From Bacteroidia bacterium (GTDB taxonomy: Bacteria > Bacteroidota > Bacteroidia > J057): a stretch of 64,000 nt of DNA. Positions within the stretch are counted from its first letter, which is position 1, and every line of letters begins with the position of its first letter. This document shows, in pieces, positions 41,649 to 50,565 of the stretch. The notes below the pieces were generated by a model, which had not been told where the DNA came from, did no database searches, and saw only the letters and a program-made list of their open reading frames with translations. Position numbers and translations under genes: made by a program. The DNA lies in assembly GCA_019695295.1 (NCBI GenBank), contig JAIBAH010000009.1:1-64000 (forward strand), read 5' to 3'.

Positions 41649-42750
41649 ATTCCCGAATGTAAGATGATTCCCAATGATAAAATGAAATGACTCTGTTTTT
41701 AAGCCCCAGAGAGCGGCGAACAATTTTTGCAGTAGATACAATCTCAGCGGGGGCGGGTTTTTCGTACCGGATTTCGTCCCCTTCCCGGTAATAATTCTCT
41801 CCGATGACTTTGTCGGTTTTAATCCGGAAGTGATTATTATCAAATGAAGCAAAGGCCGTGTCCCTTAGCCATTCCTCTTCTGACAGATTGTGGACAATGC
41901 CTTTATACTGACCGTACCGGAACCAGACGCCCCACCGAAACAAAGGCAGCGCCACGTCTAAAGGCAGCGGATACTCCTTCATACCGGATAAATAGGATTT
42001 TACCTCGTTGGTATCAAGAATGGCATTCCGGGTGTTTTTTTCTTTTATAGCCCCCGTATTATAACACATCAGCATCCCTTTATCTGCCGGAGGAACTCCC
42101 ATCACTTCACTGAATTTGTAGGGATAAAGCCGGACTGTTACAGACAAAGTTTTGTTTGGGATTTTCTTTTTGAAGATTTTGAGAAAAGAAAAATACTTAT
42201 CTTTTGATTTTTCATTCCAGTCGCAGTCAATCTGAATTTCAGGCATCATGAGGAAGAAGGAATCCGCAAACTGTGAAATTCTTTTTTCATAAGCGGCATA
42301 AGCATAAGAGTCGTAATCAGATTCAGAAGGATATGAAAAGCGGTTATACCCCACCGACCTCCCAATCGAATGGGAATATTCCTTAGTCTCTTTCAGTATT
42401 TTATCTGCAAGTGCATCTAATTTGTCCTCCTGAATTCTTTCAAAAGTACGGGGAGTAATAAAAATCACAGGGCAGACCTCCTGAAAATCAGGCATTGAGT
42501 AATTCCAGTTATCCAGTTTTCCTCTGGGTACCGGCACTTGTCCTCCTTCGCTCCAGTCCACATCGAATAAACGCAGATACAGCCGGGAAACCCCCGTTTT
42601 TTCTACGAAAGGCAGAATATTTTTCTTATCCGTAGTCGTTTTCCAGTAATAAAAAGCCCGGGTAATATTAGGTGCTGGATGAAGGCACATCAGCGAAATG
42701 GTAATCACTGAAGCACTGACAAAGAATAGGAGAATTGGTTTTTGATACAT
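41608..42750 (-). CDS. Exported TIM-barrel-like protein, first gene of an overlapping pair
   Basis: About 380 residues from the ATG at 42750. The only earlier in-frame start is a TTG at the expected transcript start. A hydrophobic N-terminus (KPILLFFVSASVITISLMC) may be a lipoprotein signal. The body has the look of a (beta/alpha)8 barrel. Key segments are RLYLRLFDVDWSEGG near residue 55, EIQIDCDWNEKSKDKYFSFL near 170, TLSVTVRLYPYK and GMLMCYNTG. The pattern hydrophobic-IQIDCDW followed by LSVT strands resembles DUF3142-type proteins, but I am not certain of the family. If it is a glycosidase-like barrel, the Asp residues in DCDW are candidates for catalysis. Confidence 0.72.
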   Translation of the reverse strand: MYQKPILLFFVSASVITISLMCLHPAPNITRAFYYWKTTTDKKNILPFVEKTGVSRLYLRLFDVDWSEGGQVPVPRGKLDNWNYSMPDFQEVCPVIFITPRTFERIQEDKLDALADKILKETKEYSHSIGRSVGYNRFSYPSESDYDSYAYAAYEKRISQFADSFFLMMPEIQIDCDWNEKSKDKYFSFLKIFKKKIPNKTLSVTVRLYPYKFSEVMGVPPADKGMLMCYNTGAIKEKNTRNAILDTNEVKSYLSGMKEYPLPLDVALPLFRWGVWFRYGQYKGIVHNLSEEEWLRDTAFASFDNNHFRIKTDKVIGENYYREGDEIRYEKPAPAEIVSTAKIVRRSLGLKNRVISFYHWESSYIREYENCIQETYKIFE

Positions 42751-42776
42751 AAATGCAGAATGAAGATACAAGGATA

Positions 42777-42784
42777 CAAATATA
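42777..42784 (-). promoter_or_regulatory. Putative -7 element of the overlapping pair
   Basis: Minus-strand TATATTTG, 27 bp upstream of the ATG at 42750. It supports that start over the TTG at 42771, which would sit at the transcript start. Confidence 0.45.
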
Positions 42785-42819
42785 AAATTAAATAAGGGTA
42801 ATTTTTTTTGAGGAAAATA

Positions 42820-42848
42820 AAAATGCAGGCGTTAATGACCTGCATTTT
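42820..42848 (-). terminator. Terminator of the EGF-like lipoprotein gene
   Basis: Perfect 10-bp stem AAAATGCAGG/CCTGCATTTT with a 9-nt loop, then T-rich sequence on the minus strand. It lies 26 bp past the stop at 42874. Confidence 0.75.
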
Positions 42849-42873
42849 ATGAGGATGATATATTGAAATAAAC

Positions 42874-43398
42874 TTATTTATTGAGGGTGCCGGTAACACT
42901 TCCGGAGCCTAAAGAAGTACCTGCAGAAGTTGCATTATAATTAAGAGAACAAGTCATTACACTACCGTTGACCACAACATTAATTGCAGAAAACGTAAGC
43001 ACGATAGTTGAGCCTGTACCGTCATCACAGGTAACTGTATTCATACTTGCAATCGAATTAGCACTTACTGTAGCAGTGATAGGCATAGAAACGCCTCCGC
43101 ACGTAAACAGATTATTGATGACTACCTGTTCAATATTTCCACCCTGAGTAAAGTTAAGTGTTGCGCTGCCTGAAGCCGTAATAGGTCCGCTATAATTTAA
43201 TACTCCTGACCAGTTTCCCAAAAATTTTGCCCTTTGCTCTACAGCGCATTTTCCGGTAGCATCTTTTTCATACCCTGTATTGCAAGTGCAGTCCCCATCA
43301 TTACAAACTCCGTTACCACAGTCCACATTCCGGCAGGGGTTACAGGCTGAAGTACCTAAAAAAACAAGAATTGTTAAAAAATAAAATAGATTTTTCAT
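42874..43398 (-). CDS. Lipoprotein with EGF-like cysteine-rich head
   Basis: A 174-residue lipoprotein. The signal ends in GTSAC, placing the lipidated Cys at 19. Residues 19-52 form a compact Cys-rich module (CNPCRNVDCGNGVCNDGDC, then CNTGYEKDATGKC) of the EGF-like type, common at the start of Bacteroidota lipoproteins. The rest is a Ser/Thr/Gly-rich beta domain (NFTQGGNIEQVVINNLFTC), with further paired cysteines that may be disulfides. It would sit on the outer membrane. Function unknown; it is monocistronic and ends in a good terminator. Confidence 0.8.
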   Translation of the reverse strand: MKNLFYFLTILVFLGTSACNPCRNVDCGNGVCNDGDCTCNTGYEKDATGKCAVEQRAKFLGNWSGVLNYSGPITASGSATLNFTQGGNIEQVVINNLFTCGGVSMPITATVSANSIASMNTVTCDDGTGSTIVLTFSAINVVVNGSVMTCSLNYNATSAGTSLGSGSVTGTLNK

Positions 43399-43613
43399 AC
43401 TTTAATTGGTTTTAGATTTAAAAATTAATATAAAAAATAGTCAATAAAATTAATTTGGTTTGAAAGAGTTGCAGATAGATTTGATATGCCTTCTCAATAA
43501 TTGATTGCTTCTCTCTTTCGTTTTAGCGACAAGGTATTCTGCAACACAAAAGTACAAAATTATTTCAATACAAAAAAACAAAAAAATAATTCCGCTTTTA
43601 TACTGGAAAAAGT

Positions 43614-44582
43614 CTACAGAATAATCAGTTCTTCCACTTTTCCTCCCGCTTCAAGGCCCATATTAATGGCATCTCCTTGATAAAGTATCTTCCCGTTTAC
43701 CTCCGAAAAAGTAATCTTGGCGTGCGCAATAATAGACTCATTGAGTTTTCCTTCCATTTTTCCATTAACGGGAGAGATGAGTTCTGCTCCTTCGGTACGA
43801 TGTCCCATGATTTCCAGCCGGTGGTGTTTATCGCTGATGGTATAATGAATATTTTCCTTGCTGAGCGTAACGTGTTCGAGTTTTGCGCCGGTATAAGTGG
43901 TGAATTTGTATAGCTTTTTTTCCCACCAGAACCCCACAATAAATCCGATAAAGGAAATACCCATATAAGGAATTTTTGCAACGGAAGCAGTCAGGCTCAT
44001 TTCCGGCTGATCAAAATGATTGGATTGCATCCATATCCATGAAGAAGGGAAAGACCTCCCCCAGTCTTTTTCGATGTACCCTGTACCCTGATTGAAGTTC
44101 ATCGGCTCATGATTATAACGAAGGGTTCCGGAGATGGAATGATGCAGGCTCACGATTCCGTGGTAGCACTCCATGAAAGGCAGGAATGAAAACGGCCCCA
44201 TAATACCCGGTGCATACCAGGGCGACTCCCATCTTACGAGGTCATCAAAGTGCAATTCTCCCTGAATTTCCGGGAGGTTTACTGAGAGGTAATTTTCCCG
44301 GAAAGTATTATTTCCGATTGTGACAGAAAAATTTTCCCGGGAAGCATGAAAATCTGAAACCGGAAACCGGTGATACTCTGAAGTACATGCAGTTGCGTTC
44401 ATTACCTGAATAAAGGCATGAGGCTCACCTTCTTTTGGAAAGGAAATGCCCGGAATGATTGCAAAACGGTGTTTTTCAGTAGGGTCAATTATTTTGAAAT
44501 ACCAGCCTTCAAAGTAATTGCTGGATTTGCCGTGTCCCTGAAAAATTTCAGGATTCCAGATTTTGGTTAAAAAATATCGCAT
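43614..44582 (-). CDS. Tocopherol-cyclase-like protein
   Basis: About 322 residues, using the ATG at 44582; an upstream TTG is less likely. The sequence shows the tocopherol cyclase pattern: WNPEIFQGHGKSSNYFEGWY at the start, then FAIIPGISF, WESPWYAPGIMGPFSFLPFM, GTGYIEKDWGRSFP and WIWMQSNHF. In plants and cyanobacteria this fold cyclises the tocopherol precursor. Bacterial relatives without tocopherol pathways are known only by homology. A Bacteroidota host is not expected to make tocopherol, so it probably acts on another prenylated quinol or lipid. No pathway partner is nearby. A putative -7 element (minus TATCTTTG, 44681-44674) lies upstream. Confidence 0.82.
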   Translation of the reverse strand: MRYFLTKIWNPEIFQGHGKSSNYFEGWYFKIIDPTEKHRFAIIPGISFPKEGEPHAFIQVMNATACTSEYHRFPVSDFHASRENFSVTIGNNTFRENYLSVNLPEIQGELHFDDLVRWESPWYAPGIMGPFSFLPFMECYHGIVSLHHSISGTLRYNHEPMNFNQGTGYIEKDWGRSFPSSWIWMQSNHFDQPEMSLTASVAKIPYMGISFIGFIVGFWWEKKLYKFTTYTGAKLEHVTLSKENIHYTISDKHHRLEIMGHRTEGAELISPVNGKMEGKLNESIIAHAKITFSEVNGKILYQGDAINMGLEAGGKVEELIIL

Positions 44583-44692
44583 ATTCAAATGAAGTTACGG
44601 AGGAATTCTTTTTTGTTTTCTGTAAAAATGTCCTGCTTTACCTAAGCCGGCTGAAAAAAAAGGAATAAAAAAACAAAGATAGTTAAAAATGA

Positions 44693-44723
44693 TTGGTAGT
44701 TCGGTAATAACCCATTAAATTTG
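44693..44723 (+). promoter_or_regulatory. Promoter of the phosphohexomutase gene
   Basis: TTG (44693-44695), a 20-bp spacer and TAAATTTG (44716-44723), 46 bp upstream of the start codon. Confidence 0.65.
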
Positions 44724-44769
44724 TGGCCTAATCTCAAAAAGGGCGTTTTAAAAAATTAATGAAATAAAT

Positions 44770-46170
44770 ATGAGCGTAATTAAGTTTGGAACTGATGGCT
44801 GGAGAGCAATTATTGGTAAAGACTTTACCTTTGATAATCTTAGCCGGGTAACGATAGCTACCGCTGAATGGCTGAAGGCAGAATTTGAGAACCCCAGCGT
44901 TGTATTAGGATACGACTGCCGGTTTAACGGGAAAATTTTTGCGCAGCATGTGGCCAATGTGTTTGCCCATAATGGGGTGAAAGTATTTCTTTCTCAATCG
45001 TTTGTAAGTACACCTATGATTTCTCTTGCCGCTTTTAAGAGACAGACGAGTGCGGGGATTATTCTAACGGCCTCTCATAATCCTGCGGAATATTCAGGCT
45101 ATAAAATTAAGGGAAATTACGGCGGACCGGCCTATCCTTCTATCATTGATGCCGTAGAATCCCGTATTCCGGATACCGCGCCTGAGTATGCCGATAAGTT
45201 TGATTCGTTTTCCGCCAAAAAAATGATTGAATATTACGATATGGAAGCATTGTATATCAATCATATCAAGGAAAGTTTTGATATAAAACTCATCAGGGAA
45301 TCAGGGATAAAAATCGGACATGACGCAATGTACGGTGCAGGACAGAGAGTGATGAGAAAAATATTACCGGATACGGTTATGCTTCATGCAGACTTCAACC
45401 CATCCTTTAAGGGAACTGCTCCGGAACCCATCGAAAAAAATCTTCAGGAATTTGAAGACCTCATTCGTCAGGATGGAATTCAGGTGGGACTCGCTACTGA
45501 CGGTGACGCTGACCGTATCGGGCTGTATGATGAAAATGCCAACTTTGTAGATTCTCATCATATTCTTTTACTCCTTATAAATTATATGGTGAATTATAAG
45601 GGGATGAAAGGGAAAGTGGTAACTACTTTTTCCTGTACCCAAAAAATTGCCCGCCTTTGCAATCACTATGGTTTACCGCATCAGATTACTAAAATCGGAT
45701 TTAAGTACATCTGCGAAATTATGCTCAACGAAAACGTAATTGTTGGAGGAGAAGAGTCCGGCGGACTGGCTGTAGCAGGACATATTCCTGAAAGAGACGG
45801 AATCTATATTGGTTTGGTGGTAATGGAACTGATGGCCAGAACCGGAAAAAAACTCACTGAACTGATTCAGGAAATTTATGATATCGTGGGTACTTTCTCT
45901 ACAGGAAGGAATGACCTTCATCTGACAGAAACCCAGAAGCAGGAAATCATTGCAAACTGTAAAGCCGGAAAATACACCCAGTTTGGTGATTTTTCAGTGG
46001 AAAGAACCGAAGACCTTGATGGCTTCAAGTTTCATTTCGCCAACGATGCATGGATGATGATTCGTCCTTCCGGAACGGAGCCTATTCTGAGGGTATATGC
46101 CGAGGCGGCAGACAAAGACAAAGTAAAAGATATTCTGACTCAGGGCGTGGCAACGATTCTGGGAAAATAA
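44770..46170 (+). CDS. Phosphoglucomutase/phosphomannomutase-family enzyme
   Basis: A 466-residue alpha-D-phosphohexomutase. The N-terminal FGTDGWR motif is followed by the catalytic phosphoserine Ser102 in TASHNP, the metal-binding loop DGDADR near residue 238, the sugar-binding loop GGEESGG and the phosphate-binding RPSGTEP near the end. All four functional motifs are complete. It interconverts hexose 1- and 6-phosphates; glucose, mannose or glucosamine cannot be told apart by eye. The overall length and the GEESGG loop are closer to PGM/PMM than to GlmM. It is monocistronic with its own promoter and shares a terminator with the convergent DUF937 gene. Confidence 0.92.
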   Translation: MSVIKFGTDGWRAIIGKDFTFDNLSRVTIATAEWLKAEFENPSVVLGYDCRFNGKIFAQHVANVFAHNGVKVFLSQSFVSTPMISLAAFKRQTSAGIILTASHNPAEYSGYKIKGNYGGPAYPSIIDAVESRIPDTAPEYADKFDSFSAKKMIEYYDMEALYINHIKESFDIKLIRESGIKIGHDAMYGAGQRVMRKILPDTVMLHADFNPSFKGTAPEPIEKNLQEFEDLIRQDGIQVGLATDGDADRIGLYDENANFVDSHHILLLLINYMVNYKGMKGKVVTTFSCTQKIARLCNHYGLPHQITKIGFKYICEIMLNENVIVGGEESGGLAVAGHIPERDGIYIGLVVMELMARTGKKLTELIQEIYDIVGTFSTGRNDLHLTETQKQEIIANCKAGKYTQFGDFSVERTEDLDGFKFHFANDAWMMIRPSGTEPILRVYAEAADKDKVKDILTQGVATILGK

Positions 46171-46188
46171 ACTGGAAGTTATAAATGA

Positions 46189-46230
46189 AAAAACTCCTTC
46201 TTACGGATAAAACCGAAGTAAGGAGTTTTT
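46189..46230. terminator. Bidirectional terminator between the phosphohexomutase and DUF937 genes
   Basis: Stem of five A plus CTCCTT (46189-46199) with AAGGAG plus T (46220-46230), flanked by A- and T-runs on the two sides. Confidence 0.75.
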
Positions 46231-46248
46231 TTATTTCGAAGGAGAATC

Positions 46249-46827
46249 TTATTTGATAAATCTTCCGAGCATTCCCAATACATCATCTACCGGACTTCCG
46301 TCATTATCCATATCCAGCAGATTCGCGAGCATTCCCAATCCACCCGGAGCCTGACTCTGAGCCGCAGGTGCTTCGCCGGTAAGGATATTGGACAAAGCAG
46401 AAGCGTCTAAGCCACCTTGTTGTTTTTGTTTGCCAAGATAACCCATGATGATAGGAGCAAGCGTAATAAGCAACTGACCCACCTGACCAGAATTTAATCC
46501 GGTTGCCTGACTGATTCCCTGCTGAGCCAAAGGAGTCTTGTCTCCTAAAAGATGACGAAGAATACCGGCACCGGGTCCCTGAGTTGCATTCGGGATGAAG
46601 TCTCCAAGCATACTTAAAATGCTGCCGTCGTGGTCATTGTCCAGTGCACCTGCAAGAGAAGCAGCCCCTTCAGGAGAAGCAGCATTTTTGGATAAAGCCG
46701 AAAATAAAAGAGGTAAAGCTGTTTGGATAGCGGTTTGTGTTGTACCTTCATTTGCACCAATTTGAGATGCAATAGCAGAAACTACCTGTCCGCTTAACTG
46801 CTGAGTAAGTCCGTCGAATAATCCCAT
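46249..46827 (-). CDS. DUF937-family protein
   Basis: A 192-residue soluble protein rich in Gly, Ala, Gln and Leu. Two similar halves contain the recurring motifs LSALSKNAASPEGAASL and GSILSMLGDFI, then LITLAPIIMGYLGKQKQQGG and DMDNDGSPVDDVLGMLGRFI. The D-N-D-x-D-G type loops could bind calcium. This corresponds to the DUF937 (YidB-like) family of unknown function. No export signal is visible. It is monocistronic and convergent with the phosphohexomutase gene. Confidence 0.82.
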   Translation of the reverse strand: MGLFDGLTQQLSGQVVSAIASQIGANEGTTQTAIQTALPLLFSALSKNAASPEGAASLAGALDNDHDGSILSMLGDFIPNATQGPGAGILRHLLGDKTPLAQQGISQATGLNSGQVGQLLITLAPIIMGYLGKQKQQGGLDASALSNILTGEAPAAQSQAPGGLGMLANLLDMDNDGSPVDDVLGMLGRFIK

Positions 46828-47010
46828 TGTCTGAATTTTATTAGAAGTAAAAATTAAAATACAATATAAACTTTTATAAAGAGTGATAAACTCTTAAAAA
46901 GTCACATCTTAAAATCATTTTTTATATCAAAAAAAAGAAAAGTGTTAAGATATCGGATCAAACGAAAGATTCCCTTACGAAATGGAAGAAGTCTGATTGC
47001 CTTTTTATGA

Positions 47011-47679
47011 TTACTCAATGACTGCCAGCACGCTTCTTCCCGCTTTTACTACTTCATCCAGCTGCACTTTTACCTTGCAGGAAACAGGAATAAGAATATC
47101 AATCCGCGAACCGAATTTAATAAAACCAAATTCTGCTCCCTGCGCTACTTTATCACCCTCTTTTATATAGCAGCAAATTCTTCTTGCTACGTATCCTGCA
47201 ATTTGTTTGTAAGCTACTGTGATTTTGTCATTTTTGGTAACCACATAAGTCCGCTCATTTCTTTCAGAAGACTTCGGGTCAAAAGCCACAAGGAACTCCC
47301 CTTTTATATACCGGTAATACTGAACCGTTCCGCCTATCGGATTCCGGTTTACGTGCACATTCAGCGGGGACATAAAAACGCTGATTTGCGTTACTTTTTC
47401 ATTAAAATAAACGGAATCCATCACTTCTTCTATGACCACAACCTTGCCGTCACAGGGTGAAAGGATATGATTGGAATCGAAGGGGATATCAAAGGAAGGG
47501 TTCCTGAAAAAGTTCAGAATCAGGCCGAAAAATACAATACCGGTGACGAGGAGAAGGTAGAAAAAATAAATTCCTGCGCTGTCTTTGGTTAAAAAATACA
47601 CGCCTGCAAGTATGCCTGCAATAATCAAAAACGAAACCGGAATAATTGTGCGCCCCTCTCGGTGTAATCTGAATGTCAT
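47011..47679 (-). CDS. psd: Phosphatidylserine decarboxylase (short, PSD-A type)
   Basis: A 222-residue membrane-linked enzyme that makes phosphatidylethanolamine from phosphatidylserine. Two hydrophobic segments lie at residues 14-30 and 38-57. The middle part has LSPCDGKVVVIEEV and the typical VFMSPLNVHVNRNP. The self-cleavage site for the pyruvoyl group is in KFGSRIDI (Gly-Ser), near residue 188. The length and GS-R-I/V-D motif are those of the short archaeal/Bacteroidota type. The usual partner pssA is not in the window. A putative -7 element (minus TATCTTTG, 47763-47756) lies about 75 bp upstream. Confidence 0.93.
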   Translation of the reverse strand: MTFRLHREGRTIIPVSFLIIAGILAGVYFLTKDSAGIYFFYLLLVTGIVFFGLILNFFRNPSFDIPFDSNHILSPCDGKVVVIEEVMDSVYFNEKVTQISVFMSPLNVHVNRNPIGGTVQYYRYIKGEFLVAFDPKSSERNERTYVVTKNDKITVAYKQIAGYVARRICCYIKEGDKVAQGAEFGFIKFGSRIDILIPVSCKVKVQLDEVVKAGRSVLAVIE

Positions 47680-47841
47680 GCTAAAAGTAATAAAGTAAAC
47701 GAAGGGCAGAATTTGTTTCTCCTCTCCGTTCCGGATTAAGAATGTAAATAAAGCGCAAAGATAGGGATTCTTATTTATCTATACATTATAATATTATCCC
47801 AAATCAAAAATATTTTAAGAAATCCGGGATTGTAAAAAGCC

Positions 47842-47879
47842 GAAAGCCCGTAACCCCGGTCAGGAGATTACAGGCTTTC
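47842..47879 (-). terminator. Terminator after the 247-residue exported protein gene
   Basis: Stem GAAAGCC/GGCTTTC (47842-47848 with 47873-47879) with further TAA/TTA pairing inside. A T-run follows on the minus strand. It is 18 bp past the stop. Confidence 0.65.
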
Positions 47880-47896
47880 TTTGGTTGAAAAAATAC

Positions 47897-48640
47897 TTAT
47901 TCTATCGTAAGTTTTTCCAGTACATACTGTACACGCTCTCCGCTGAAAGAGCCTACTCTCAGCACTCCTGCGTCACCCAGGTCAATTACTGCTACGACAT
48001 ATCCGTTTCTGCTTGTAGAGAATGCGTCTTTGCCGGCAATAGTCCCTTTCCATGCATCCTGAGGGGCTAGGTCGAAAAAGTCAGGGCGGCCCAGTGCTGT
48101 CTTACTAATCAGATTCAACTCTGTGAAGTCAGATTTTCCCCCTAATTTGGGGTCAGGACCTACGAGCAGCGTCGTAAACTTATCAAATCCAAGCTCTTCA
48201 TCTCCGACAGGGGGAACCGGGGGAGGGGGGATTCTTCCGCCACCCGTAACGCCACCGGTACAGGAAATGCAACCCAAAAATGCACTCAGATTGGAAACCG
48301 TTGGAACCCTTGGATCCAGAGAAGGGCCTCCTGAAGGTCCGAGCGGACTTAACTGCAAGGGGTCACTTTGGTTATTCTCAATGCCAAATGTGCGGGAAGA
48401 TACAGTCTCAAGAGAGTCTCCCGAAAACAAACAGCTACAATCTTTTGCAATGTCAATTGCTGCCTTTTGTTCGCTGGAACGGTACACCACTTTGATTGCC
48501 TTGCTTTTTTCAAAGCCGGTAAGTTGTTCTTTTACAGCACTTAGTTCATTGGGGTCAAGTTCACAATTACAGGACTCTGCCGTAGTTAGTAAGTACAGAA
48601 AAGGTAATGCAAGTAAAAACAAAAATCTTTTCATTTTCAT
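47897..48640 (-). CDS. Exported protein of unknown function
   Basis: A 247-residue protein with a signal peptide (KRFLFLLALPFLYLLTTAE) followed by SCNCE. The cysteine could be lipidated, although the preceding residues fit a lipobox poorly. The central region has a Gly/Pro-rich stretch (GGRIPPPPVPPVG near residue 140). Further Cys pairs occur (DCSCLF, GCISC). The C-terminal third (SRNGYVVAVIDLGDAGVLRVG) is beta-rich. I do not recognise a domain. A putative -7 element (minus TAAATTTG, 48700-48693) lies 53 bp upstream. The gene is isolated, with its own terminator. Confidence 0.7.
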   Translation of the reverse strand: MKMKRFLFLLALPFLYLLTTAESCNCELDPNELSAVKEQLTGFEKSKAIKVVYRSSEQKAAIDIAKDCSCLFSGDSLETVSSRTFGIENNQSDPLQLSPLGPSGGPSLDPRVPTVSNLSAFLGCISCTGGVTGGGRIPPPPVPPVGDEELGFDKFTTLLVGPDPKLGGKSDFTELNLISKTALGRPDFFDLAPQDAWKGTIAGKDAFSTSRNGYVVAVIDLGDAGVLRVGSFSGERVQYVLEKLTIE

Positions 48641-48879
48641 AAATAATTTAACTTAAAAAATGGAGGTTGAAATATGAAGCATATTCCTACCACAAATTTA
48701 TGAATAAATCAGATAAAAGGTAACTATTTATTGAAAAAAAAATCAAAAAGAGAGTAGTTTCCGGGAAAATACTCATTCTTTTTTCAAAAAACACAAAAAG
48801 TTATAAGTAGAAAGAAAAGAAAAAATAAACCATTGGCCCTGAAATGGGTTTTTAGGGAATCATCATCCATTTGAAATTT

Positions 48880-49494
48880 ATGTTTACAGGAATTATCGGG
48901 CAAATGGCTTCCATCGAGGCTATCCGGAAAGAGGGAGAAAATATTGTTTTTGTTTTTGAATCGGCTTTTCCCGCTCCCATAAAAGTGGACCAGAGTATCG
49001 CTCACAACGGAGTGTGTCTGACTGTGACCCGGGTGATAGTACAAACTCCGGAAGCGGTAATTTATGAAGTAGTAGCAGTAGAAGAAACCCTTTCCAAAAC
49101 GGATTTGAAATTCTGGAAGAATGGACAGTATGTAAACACCGAACTGTGCATGAAGGCAGGCGACCGGCTCGACGGGCATTTTGTTCAGGGGCATGTGGAT
49201 ACTACCGGGATTGTTTCTGAAATAACAGAGAGAGACGGATCCTGGCTTTTTCATTTTCAGTTTGACCGGAAATTTGCACATTTACTCGTGGACAGAGGCT
49301 CCGTTACTGTCAATGGTGTGAGTCTTACGGTAGTCGATGCCGGTGATACAGAATTTACCGTTACGATTATCCCTTATACATTCGAAAATACGGTATTCCG
49401 ATTTCTGGAAAAAGGAGATACAGTGAACCTGGAATTTGATATTTTGGGGAAATATATGCATCGTTTTTATCAGCTAAATCCGGAACGGGGATAA
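48880..49494 (+). CDS. ribE: Riboflavin synthase alpha subunit
   Basis: About 204 residues from the ATG at 48880; the family start MFTGII fixes this, and the earlier TTG is rejected. The protein has two lumazine-binding repeats. The first opens MFTGIIGQ and holds HNGVCLTV near residue 43. The second opens DGHFVQGHVDTTG near residue 96 and holds VNGVSLTV near 141. It dismutates two 6,7-dimethyl-8-ribityllumazine molecules to riboflavin in the cytoplasm. Length is normal (about 200). No other rib gene is adjacent and I see no FMN riboswitch upstream. Confidence 0.96.
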   Translation: MFTGIIGQMASIEAIRKEGENIVFVFESAFPAPIKVDQSIAHNGVCLTVTRVIVQTPEAVIYEVVAVEETLSKTDLKFWKNGQYVNTELCMKAGDRLDGHFVQGHVDTTGIVSEITERDGSWLFHFQFDRKFAHLLVDRGSVTVNGVSLTVVDAGDTEFTVTIIPYTFENTVFRFLEKGDTVNLEFDILGKYMHRFYQLNPERG

Positions 49495-49574
49495 TTTCCT
49501 GTAAAAGCCGGAGAAAAAAAGAGTAGAATACAGGAATTTTATAAATAAAATCGTGCGGAAATCAAAAATAATTG

Positions 49575-49582
49575 TAATTTTG
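49575..49582 (+). promoter_or_regulatory. Putative -7 element of atpG
   Basis: TAATTTTG, 34 bp before the start codon. The -33 region is not clear. Confidence 0.4.
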
Positions 49583-49616
49583 CGCCCGAAAAAAACGAAT
49601 TGCTAAATAGCATCTT

Positions 49617-50510
49617 ATGGCAAACTTAAAAGAAATCAGAGGACGTATCAAAACGGTACAAAATACGCAACAGGTAACCAAAGCAATGAAAATGGTGGCT
49701 GCTGCCAAATTGCGTAAGGCGACAGATCGTATGATTCAGCTGCGCCCTTATGCAGCAAAAATGAAAAATATCATCGGAAACGTGGTTTCTGCATTGAATA
49801 TAGACGAAATTCCCAGCAAACTTGTGGAACAGCGTCCCGTAAAAAATGTGTTGCTTGTGATTGTATCTTCCAACAGAGGTTTGTGCGGTCCTTTTAATGC
49901 CAATCTTTTCCGCTTTACCAATCAGTATATTCAGGAAAATCTTTCCTCATTCAAGCAATCCGGTAACCTCCACGCTATCTGCCTTGGAAAAAAAGGGTTT
50001 GATTATTTCTCCAAAAGAGGGATAAAAATGGTGGATGGCAAAAACTTCGATGTATTGACTCAGCTGAGTTTTGAAAGAGTAAACGAAGTAACCGAAAGGA
50101 TTTTTGATGGATTTATAAACGGAGAGTGGGATAAAGTGGTGGTGATGTACAATGAGTTCAAAAATGTAATGTCGCAGAACAGAATTGCAGAGCCTTTTCT
50201 TCCAATTACCATCGAGCAATCGGCTACTCCTGTTAAATCTGCCAATACAGATTATATCTTCGAACCCGGACGCGAAAAAATCCTGGTAGATTTGATTCCT
50301 AACTCCCTTAAAATCCGCTTATACCGTTCTGTACTGGAATCCAATGCTTCCGAGCAGGGCTCAAGAATGGTGGCAATGGATCAGGCTACTGAAAATGGAA
50401 ATGCCCTGCTTAAGGAGTTGAAATTGAAATACAATAAAGCCCGTCAGGCAGCAATTACCAAAGAAATTCTTGAAATTGCAGGGGGTGCAGACGCTTTGGC
50501 CAATGCATAG
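49617..50510 (+). CDS. atpG: ATP synthase F1 gamma subunit
   Basis: A 297-residue protein forming the central shaft of the F1 motor. The N-terminal helix (IRGRIKTVQNTQQVTKAMKM) and the conserved segment VIVSSNRGLCGPFN near residue 80 are seen. The C-terminal helix (ASEQGSRMVAMDQATENGNA, then LLKELKLKYNKARQAAITKE) completes the coiled coil. Length is typical. No other atp gene is in the window. In many Bacteroidota the F1 genes lie in more than one cluster, so this is not unusual. It is followed by a clear terminator. Confidence 0.97.
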   Translation: MANLKEIRGRIKTVQNTQQVTKAMKMVAAAKLRKATDRMIQLRPYAAKMKNIIGNVVSALNIDEIPSKLVEQRPVKNVLLVIVSSNRGLCGPFNANLFRFTNQYIQENLSSFKQSGNLHAICLGKKGFDYFSKRGIKMVDGKNFDVLTQLSFERVNEVTERIFDGFINGEWDKVVVMYNEFKNVMSQNRIAEPFLPITIEQSATPVKSANTDYIFEPGREKILVDLIPNSLKIRLYRSVLESNASEQGSRMVAMDQATENGNALLKELKLKYNKARQAAITKEILEIAGGADALANA

Positions 50511-50539
50511 GGATATTTTTTTAATAAAGACAAAAAGAG

Positions 50540-50565
50540 AAAAGCAGTTTTTAGGAGCTGCTTTT
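50540..50565 (+). terminator. Terminator of atpG
   Basis: Perfect 8-bp stem AAAAGCAG/CTGCTTTT with a 10-nt loop and a run of T after it, 30 bp past the stop. Confidence 0.75.

Noticed and set aside
39129-41852. 68-residue N-terminal extension of the large exported protein
   Set aside because: The added part is basic and not signal-like, while the Met at 41648 is followed directly by a signal sequence.
48781-48880. Possible FMN riboswitch before ribE
   Set aside because: The leader lacks the conserved stem pattern of the RFN element and is short and A-rich.
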